A stretch of DNA of 28,805 nt, taken from NCBI GenBank assembly GCA_051859825.1, contig JBHYFA010000031.1:1-28805 (forward strand), in the 5' to 3' direction. The notes under the pieces were generated by a model. That model saw nothing but the letters and a program-made list of their open reading frames with translations. It made no database searches and had not been told where the DNA came from. Within the stretch, counting starts at the first letter, position 1, and every line of letters starts with the position of its first letter. Shown here piece by piece: positions 23,881 to 28,805 of the stretch. The DNA is from CSBr16-58 sp051859825. Its GTDB lineage: Bacteria > Bacteroidota > Bacteroidia > Flavobacteriales > Schleiferiaceae. The translations under genes were made by a program, and so were the position numbers.

Positions 23881-24360
23881 ATGAAGTCGTACTCCATATT
23901 GCTTTTTTTGGCGCTTTTGCCTTTGGTTACTCTTTGTCAACAACCTGCAAAACAAACGAATATGAGCGAGTCATTTCCCGTACAGAAGTCAGAAGAAGAA
24001 TGGAAGGCCATTCTCAATGATGAACAATATCGTATTCTCAGACTCAAAGGAACGGAAAGACCCCATACGAGTGAGTTTAATATGCACTACGAAGATGGTG
24101 TATATTCGTGTGCGGGTTGCGGTTCGGCTTTGTTTTCCAGCGAACATAAATTTGATGCGCACTGCGGTTGGCCTAGTTTCGATCGCCCCATTGAGGAAAA
24201 TAAAGTTGTGGAAAAGCTCGATCGCAGTCACGGAATGATTCGTACCGAGATATTGTGTGCCAATTGCGGCGGACACCTCGGCCACGTTTTTCCCGATGGT
24301 CCGCGCGAAACCACCGGCATGCGTTACTGCATCAACGGCGTGGCTCTAGAATTTGAGTAG
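23881..24360 (+). CDS. msrB: Exported methionine-R-sulfoxide reductase
   Basis: Reduces methionine-R-sulfoxide in oxidised proteins. The 159 residues include zinc ligands CAGC (77-80) and CANC (126-129), the segment AHCGWPSFD with a likely resolving Cys95, GHLGHVFPDGP, and the catalytic Cys150 in RYCINGVAL. The N-terminus (residues 1-19) is a signal peptide. VTLC at 16-19 only loosely fits a lipobox, so it may be a lipoprotein or simply exported. The enzyme therefore probably protects periplasmic or envelope proteins. Its last 15 bp overlap the end of the convergent menD, an unusual tail-to-tail overlap. Confidence 0.93.
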   Translation: MKSYSILLFLALLPLVTLCQQPAKQTNMSESFPVQKSEEEWKAILNDEQYRILRLKGTERPHTSEFNMHYEDGVYSCAGCGSALFSSEHKFDAHCGWPSFDRPIEENKVVEKLDRSHGMIRTEILCANCGGHLGHVFPDGPRETTGMRYCINGVALEFE

Positions 24361-25899
24361 CTTCTGAAATATCGCCGCGTTGTCTGCCTCCGCGGTATAG
24401 ACTTCGATGATTCTGGCACGGGTTGACTTCTTCGGCCACAGGGCGTGAATACCCTCCTCGTTTTTAACCAGCTCATACTCCCATCCAAAAGCGGCTGCGA
24501 GTTTGGAAAAGTCAATGTCGTGCGCACTTTGCTGCCAATCCGCAATCTGCGGAGTAGTCTCCGGTCCTTTAATCAGTTGGAAAATATGTCCTCGACCATT
24601 ATTGATTACAACGATGCTGAGGTTATTCGGCTTTTGCCAGAGGGCATTGCTGTCGTAGAAAAAGCTCAGATCGCCCACCAAGCAAACCACCTCTTTATCC
24701 GTGCCTAAAGCCTGACCAATGGCGGTGGAAACCGAACCGTCGATTCCCGCAGTTCCTCTATTGGCATACCATTGCAAATCTTCCCGGGCAAAGAGCATGG
24801 CGTAGCGTACGGTTGAACTATTTCCGCAATGAAGGATGCTGCCCTGCGGGATGCTTTGAACCACAGATCGTATCGCGCTAAAGTCGCTCCAAGTCGCCCG
24901 TACGGTATTCAGATATTCCTGCGTTTCCCGATTCCATTCTTGCAACGGCGACTTTTCTCGTGGTACCGGAATTTTCTCGCGGAGTAGTGGGAGCATATCT
25001 AAAGGATTGGCCTTAATATGATGCGTCAACTTGCCGAAAGGCTCAGGGCATATTTCTATTTCTTCGATGTGAATGATGGGCACATTAAACGCCCCTTTGA
25101 TCCTCTTTGATACCCAGTCGCGACCCATACTGATGACCAAATCGTGCTCAACTTCGTGGTTTTTTAACCATAGGTCGTAATGGTGTACAATCCCGTTTAT
25201 GTTGCTTAGCGGTTCACCAATAAGGTCAAATCCGGCTGAAATCCAATTTGTGAGTTCGGTTTGCATTTGCTCGTTTACCTCCATTTGGCCAATAATCAAC
25301 AAGGGCTTTTTTGCCCTATTTAGCAAAGCGATTACTTCATCGGAAATAGGCGGGACGTTCTTTTCAAAAGTCAAATCATCGAGCTTTACATCAGGTAGGG
25401 CATCTTCCAAGTAAAGCGGTTCGGCAAAGGCTAGATTGATTTGTAATGGAGTATTTTTTTGCAAATGATAAAGCAGTGCAGCGGTATCTACGGCTTCATC
25501 ACACTCGTTGAAGTACTGCAATGCGTAATCACCGAAGAGTCCGCGCTGTCTGATGGTTTGTCCGGTACGCATATCTACCGATTCCAGTGGTCGATCTGCG
25601 GTGATGCATACCAAAGGAATTTGCATGTAGTGGCTTTCAATCACGGCGGGGAGGAAGTTGGCCGCTGCGGTTCCGGAGGTGCAGCAACAGGCCGCCGGTG
25701 CTCCGCTAATACTGCTTAAGCCCATAGCGATATAGGCCGCAGAGCGTTCGTCGGGTTGCAGGTGTACGTGGATTTCCGGGAAATGCTTGAGGGCAATCAT
25801 CAACGGGGCGTTTCGTGAGCCTGGAGAAAGTACGAGGTGTCGCATTCCGGCCTTGCTCAGAACTTTCAATACCGCGTATGCCCGTTGGAAATTTGTCAT
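24346..25899 (-). CDS. menD: SEPHCHC synthase (menaquinone biosynthesis)
   Basis: A ThDP-dependent enzyme that joins isochorismate and 2-oxoglutarate to make SEPHCHC, an early menaquinone step. The 517-residue protein is slightly shorter than typical (about 550). It has LSPGSRNAPL, the catalytic Glu51 in DERSAA, CTSGTAAANFLPAV, the diagnostic GQTIRQRGLFGDYA, and the ThDP/Mg region GDLSFFYDSNALW followed by INN. The ATG lies one base after the isochorismate synthase stop, so translation is likely coupled. Its stop lies inside the 3' end of convergent msrB. No frame breaks. Confidence 0.95.
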   Translation of the reverse strand: MTNFQRAYAVLKVLSKAGMRHLVLSPGSRNAPLMIALKHFPEIHVHLQPDERSAAYIAMGLSSISGAPAACCCTSGTAAANFLPAVIESHYMQIPLVCITADRPLESVDMRTGQTIRQRGLFGDYALQYFNECDEAVDTAALLYHLQKNTPLQINLAFAEPLYLEDALPDVKLDDLTFEKNVPPISDEVIALLNRAKKPLLIIGQMEVNEQMQTELTNWISAGFDLIGEPLSNINGIVHHYDLWLKNHEVEHDLVISMGRDWVSKRIKGAFNVPIIHIEEIEICPEPFGKLTHHIKANPLDMLPLLREKIPVPREKSPLQEWNRETQEYLNTVRATWSDFSAIRSVVQSIPQGSILHCGNSSTVRYAMLFAREDLQWYANRGTAGIDGSVSTAIGQALGTDKEVVCLVGDLSFFYDSNALWQKPNNLSIVVINNGRGHIFQLIKGPETTPQIADWQQSAHDIDFSKLAAAFGWEYELVKNEEGIHALWPKKSTRARIIEVYTAEADNAAIFQKLLKF

Positions 25900-25900
25900 C

Positions 25901-26875
25901 TTACTTGCGGATTAAATCCCCCAACACCCTGAGCTTTTCCTCGGTTTCGTCCCACTCGGTTTCCGGACACGAATCTGCGGTAATGCCACCGCCGGCAAAG
26001 AGAACGGCTTGGTTTTGATAGACCTTCATGCAGCGCAGGTTGACAAAGAACTGACTGGTTTTCGCATCAATCAAACCGATGTAGCCGGAGTATTGCTCCC
26101 GATGGTAGTTTTCATTTTTCAAAATAAACTCCATGGAAATATCTCGTGGGTAACCGCACACGGCGGGTGTGGGGTGGAGTTCATCCGCCCAGGTAAAAAC
26201 GTTTCCGTGCTTGGGCGTGCGGGCATAAATTTCCGTGCAAAGATGCTCTAAGTGTCCGGCTTTTCGATTGAAAGGACCTTTAGTCGCGATGTCTTGTGCG
26301 CTAATGTCGCTCAGGGTTTCCAAAATGTATTGCGTTACCCAAGCCTGCTCTTCTATCTCCTTCGCCGTCCAATCTTTCTTTTGATTGTTCCATCTGGTAC
26401 CGGCCAAACTCACGGTGTGGAGCATGCCGTTGTTTTGTTCCAGCAATAATTCCGGTGAAGCACCCAGCCAGCATTCATTTTCCGACTGAAATACGTAAAC
26501 AAAAGCCGCTGGAAACGTGTCGCACATTTTCTCGAAGAAGTCTAAAGGTTGGAAATCTTCGTTTAAGTCAACATTTTTGAAACGCGACAAAACAATTTTT
26601 TCAATAGGGGAGCTGGTAATAGACGCAACGGCTTTTTCTACCAATTGCAGATATTCCTCCTTTTGCGCCGGAACTTGATCAATGTTGCGTTTGGGCAGGG
26701 GGAATGAAGCTATTTGCGATTTTTCAACGGATTCTCGACGGTAGAATTGTTTTTCACCCTCAAAACTTGTCCAACTCATATCGGCTTGGTCGATATCAGT
26801 GGGTTCGCATACAAAGTAATGCTGCTTGTCTTCGTTAGGGAAACGACAGACGAAATAGGGCTTCAAAACCTTCAT
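25901..26875 (-). CDS. menF: Isochorismate synthase
   Basis: Converts chorismate to isochorismate, the first committed menaquinone step, feeding MenD encoded next. The 324-residue protein contains chorismate-binding-family motifs: KIVLSRFKNV, LLEQNN and SLAGTRW, LCTEIYART, HPTPAVCGYPRD and YSGYIGLID, ending in FAGGGITADSCPETEWDE. It is shorter than E. coli MenF (about 430) because much of the N-terminal region is missing, as in many Bacteroidota members. I placed the start at 26875, where ATG overlaps the stop of the upstream thioesterase by one base (TGATG); an upstream ATG at 26908 would overlap that gene by 34 bp. Confidence 0.93.
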   Translation of the reverse strand: MKVLKPYFVCRFPNEDKQHYFVCEPTDIDQADMSWTSFEGEKQFYRRESVEKSQIASFPLPKRNIDQVPAQKEEYLQLVEKAVASITSSPIEKIVLSRFKNVDLNEDFQPLDFFEKMCDTFPAAFVYVFQSENECWLGASPELLLEQNNGMLHTVSLAGTRWNNQKKDWTAKEIEEQAWVTQYILETLSDISAQDIATKGPFNRKAGHLEHLCTEIYARTPKHGNVFTWADELHPTPAVCGYPRDISMEFILKNENYHREQYSGYIGLIDAKTSQFFVNLRCMKVYQNQAVLFAGGGITADSCPETEWDETEEKLRVLGDLIRK

Positions 26876-27285
26876 CAAGATGGTAAAACGATATTGGTAA
26901 TTTTGCACAAGCTGATGAGATTTCCCTCCTCATCGCTTACTCTTATTTGCCATAAATGGGTACTTCTTCCGAGATGAACGGCTTCAGCTCGTGCGGTAAC
27001 AACTCCGGTGCGGATGGTTTTTACGTGGTTGGCGCTAAACTCCAAGCCCAAAACTTTGGTGCCTTTTTCCGCGAAAATGTGCGAGGCTGCACTACCTACC
27101 GACTCCGCCAGAGCCATGCTTGCGCCGCCATGTAGATAACCGTAAGGTTGGTGAACGCTAGGGTTTACCGGCATGGTAGCCTCCAAAAATCGGTCGCCAA
27201 TTTTGGTGTAGGTAATGTTTAAGGTATGCATGAGCGTATTTTCCGTACGCGCATTGAGTTGTTGTAAAATTTCATCTGGCTGCAT
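26875..27285 (-). CDS. PaaI-family hotdog thioesterase, possible DHNA-CoA hydrolase
   Basis: A 136-residue single hotdog domain with the active-site helix YGYLHGGASMALAESVGS (His52, Glu61), as in the PaaI/4-hydroxybenzoyl-CoA thioesterase group. Being first in an operon with menF and menD, it most plausibly releases CoA from 1,4-dihydroxy-2-naphthoyl-CoA (the MenI step). That is inference from context; the fold alone does not fix the substrate. The ATG at 27285 is preceded by a TATTTTTG promoter element only four bases upstream. Confidence 0.85.
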   Translation of the reverse strand: MQPDEILQQLNARTENTLMHTLNITYTKIGDRFLEATMPVNPSVHQPYGYLHGGASMALAESVGSAASHIFAEKGTKVLGLEFSANHVKTIRTGVVTARAEAVHLGRSTHLWQIRVSDEEGNLISLCKITNIVLPS

Positions 27286-27289
27286 GGGG

Positions 27290-27297
27290 CAAAAATA
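27290..27297 (-). promoter_or_regulatory. Candidate promoter of the thioesterase-menF-menD operon
   Basis: TATTTTTG on the minus strand matches TAnnTTTG, with the first operon ATG four bases downstream. No convincing -33 TTG at the usual spacing, so moderate support. A start there would give a nearly leaderless mRNA. Confidence 0.4.
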
Positions 27298-27372
27298 GAG
27301 TACAAGTATAATTTATGCGCTAAGTCACTTTTTAGTTGTCTAAATAAATAGACCTTTGCACAAAACAACGAT

Positions 27373-28611
27373 ATGAATGCTAGAGTTTGGAAGCACCTCG
27401 AAAAAGATAAGATAAAACAAGATGTGTTCGCGGCTTTGGAGAATAATCTTTCCCTAAAAGGCGCAAACGTAATGGGAATTCCCGGTTCCAATTTAGATCC
27501 ACGGGTTTTTTATCACGATGCCCCATTTTTAAAAGATGCCCCTTTTTTGACTTCTATGATTCTCAATCCCAATCACATTGGTTGTCATACCTTGGGTGAG
27601 GAGTCGGAGCCTTTTTTTGCGGGTACGCAGGCGATTGAAAGAGAGGTTTTGGAGATTTGTGCCGAGGATATTCTCAAGGCTGAGCGCGGAACGGTAGATG
27701 GCTACGTGGCCAGTGGAGGTACGGAGGCAAATATTCAGGCCGCGTGGATTTATCGGAATTACTTCCAACAAGAAAAGGGAGCCAGTCCATCAGAGATTGC
27801 CATTATTTGTTCGGCGGATAATCATTACTCGGCGGCCAAAGCGGCCAATGTGTTGAATATTCGTTTTTTCAGAGTGGGGGTAGATGATGATACACGCAGG
27901 ATACTGCCGACAGATTTAGAATCCACCCTCGATCGTGCTCAGGAGCAGGGGGTGAAGTATTTTATCGTGATTGCCAATTTGATGACCACCATGTTTGGCA
28001 GTGTGGACCGTTCTACCGATTATACTGCGGCCTTAAAGCGCCGCGACCTGCCGTATTTCTTACATGTTGACGGTGCGTACGGGGGCTTTGTGTATCCGTT
28101 TACCGACCAAGAGATGGATTTAGACTTTTCCAATCCCGAAGTAACCAGTATTACCCTTGATGCCCATAAAATGGTGCAGGCGCCTTACGGTACGGGTGTT
28201 TTTTTGATTCGTTCCGGCTGGATGAAGTACGTGCGCTCTTCGGAGGCTTCGTATGTAAAAGGCTTAGACGCCACGCTCATTGGGAGTCGTTCGGGTGCCA
28301 ATGCCGTAGCGATATGGATGATTTTATCCACCTATGGCCCGCAGGGGTGGAAGGATAAAATCCAGACCTTGTGCCAGCGTGCCGAGCGCATTGCCGATGC
28401 TTTAGCGGCCAAAGGCATTCGTTTTTTTCGAGAAAAAGGAAGCAATATCGTTAGCATTCGCGCGGGACAGCTCCCGCAAAGCCTCGTATCCAAGTATCAT
28501 TTGGTTCCCGACGACCACGATAATCCGCAATGGGTGAAGATTGTGGTAATGGATCATGTTGACGATGAGATGCTAGAGATGTTTTTGGGAGATTTAGCGA
28601 ATTGCTCGTAA
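27373..28611 (+). CDS. Pyridoxal-dependent (group II) amino acid decarboxylase
   Basis: A soluble 412-residue aminotransferase-fold enzyme of the glutamate/aromatic/aspartate decarboxylase group. It shows ASGGTEANIQAA (113-124), the ring-stacking His in DNHYSAAK (His151), HVDGAYGGFVYPF with the PLP-binding Asp233, and the Schiff-base lysine in TLDAHKMVQAPYGTGVF (Lys266). The substrate amino acid cannot be fixed from the visible motifs. At 412 residues it is on the short side for the group and resembles archaeal MfnA-like or histidine/aspartate-type members. It diverges from the menaquinone operon across 87 bp. The likely role is amine or beta-alanine production. Confidence 0.9.
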   Translation: MNARVWKHLEKDKIKQDVFAALENNLSLKGANVMGIPGSNLDPRVFYHDAPFLKDAPFLTSMILNPNHIGCHTLGEESEPFFAGTQAIEREVLEICAEDILKAERGTVDGYVASGGTEANIQAAWIYRNYFQQEKGASPSEIAIICSADNHYSAAKAANVLNIRFFRVGVDDDTRRILPTDLESTLDRAQEQGVKYFIVIANLMTTMFGSVDRSTDYTAALKRRDLPYFLHVDGAYGGFVYPFTDQEMDLDFSNPEVTSITLDAHKMVQAPYGTGVFLIRSGWMKYVRSSEASYVKGLDATLIGSRSGANAVAIWMILSTYGPQGWKDKIQTLCQRAERIADALAAKGIRFFREKGSNIVSIRAGQLPQSLVSKYHLVPDDHDNPQWVKIVVMDHVDDEMLEMFLGDLANCS

Positions 28612-28805
28612 TTGATTTTTCACGCCAAGACGATGAGGTTTATTGGTTTGTGATTTTTTTTTTTGGACTACGAAAAGCACGAAAGGCACGAAAGGCACGA
28701 AAAGCGCGTATGGTATCAAAGGCGTGAAAAGAATTTTGTGTGTTTCGAGCCTTTTCCAACTATCTATTTTGAATTATTACACAAAGCTCACAAAGGAGGC
28801 GCAAA
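28612..28805 (+). other. Intergenic tail with simple repeats
   Basis: No gene seen to the window edge. It holds an AC-GAAAG-type 9-mer tandem (annotated separately) and, near the right edge, ACACAAAGCTCACAAAGGAGG and GCGCAAA. These look like degenerate copies of the CGCAAAG/CACAAAG repeats common in Bacteroidota intergenic DNA. Confidence 0.5.
28670..28705 (+). repeat. Four-copy 9-bp tandem repeat
   Basis: ACGAAAAGC, ACGAAAGGC, ACGAAAGGC, ACGAAAAGC in direct succession, with diverged units (AAAGGCGTGAAAAG) afterwards. Period 9; the first and last units differ from the middle two at one base. Too short and spacer-less for CRISPR. Confidence 0.85.

Noticed and set aside
28670..28705. CRISPR-like array
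   Set aside because: 9-bp units without spacers; a simple tandem repeat.
1..28805. A new defence or biosynthetic cluster spanning several genes
   Set aside because: Gene neighbours are mostly known housekeeping functions; no adjacent set of unfamiliar genes with common direction and spacing was seen.

Overview
The window looks like chromosomal DNA from a Bacteroidota bacterium, most likely of the Flavobacteriales type. The family content fits: MlaEF, a barrel-less OmpA protein, S41 and M42 peptidases, menaquinone genes, short-form PurL. Genes generally lack Shine-Dalgarno sequences. Several genes are instead preceded by the Bacteroidota -7 promoter motif TAnnTTTG close to the start codon. 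No phage, integrase, transposase gene or CRISPR array is visible. Almost everything is housekeeping, with small accessory or decaying patches.

Layout. 1-1926: recN (cut by the left edge) and pcm on the minus strand. 1993-6992: envelope genes on the plus strand (mlaE, mlaF, a three-domain OmpA-like protein, and a membrane-anchored patatin-like lipase broken by one in-frame TAG). 6993-7393: a gene-free gap with a possible RCC1-repeat remnant. 7394-10263: pyrH, frr and a polytopic GT-C-like membrane protein. 10289-13191: purB, an aspartoacylase-family protein and rdgB, joined by ATGA overlaps. 13339-13483: tRNA-Arg(TCT) with its own promoter and terminator, minus strand. 13524-16620: a minus-strand operon of dCMP deaminase, S41 protease and M42 aminopeptidase. 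It diverges from an O-methyltransferase (16733-17377). 17438-18082: an AT-rich toxin-antitoxin cassette whose toxin is wrecked by an insertion of about 90 bp. 18128-19300: PagL-like lipid A deacylase, minus. 19306-22079: purL, a possible 27-residue membrane peptide and the RNase P RNA.

22084-22403 holds two tandem copies of a roughly 120-bp near-palindromic element and a small inverted repeat. Then come a 63-residue membrane protein, an alpha/beta hydrolase with a long basic tail, and msrB. 24346-27285 is a minus-strand menaquinone operon (hotdog thioesterase, isochorismate synthase, menD) whose end overlaps the convergent msrB. 27373-28611 is a group II PLP-dependent decarboxylase, followed by short degenerate repeats up to the right edge.

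The most unusual points are the amber-split patatin gene, the insertion-disrupted toxin, the paired long palindromes beside rnpB, the triple OmpA-like protein and the basic-tailed hydrolase. I did not find a convincing new multi-gene defence or metabolic system. The novelty here lies in single genes, repeats and decay events.
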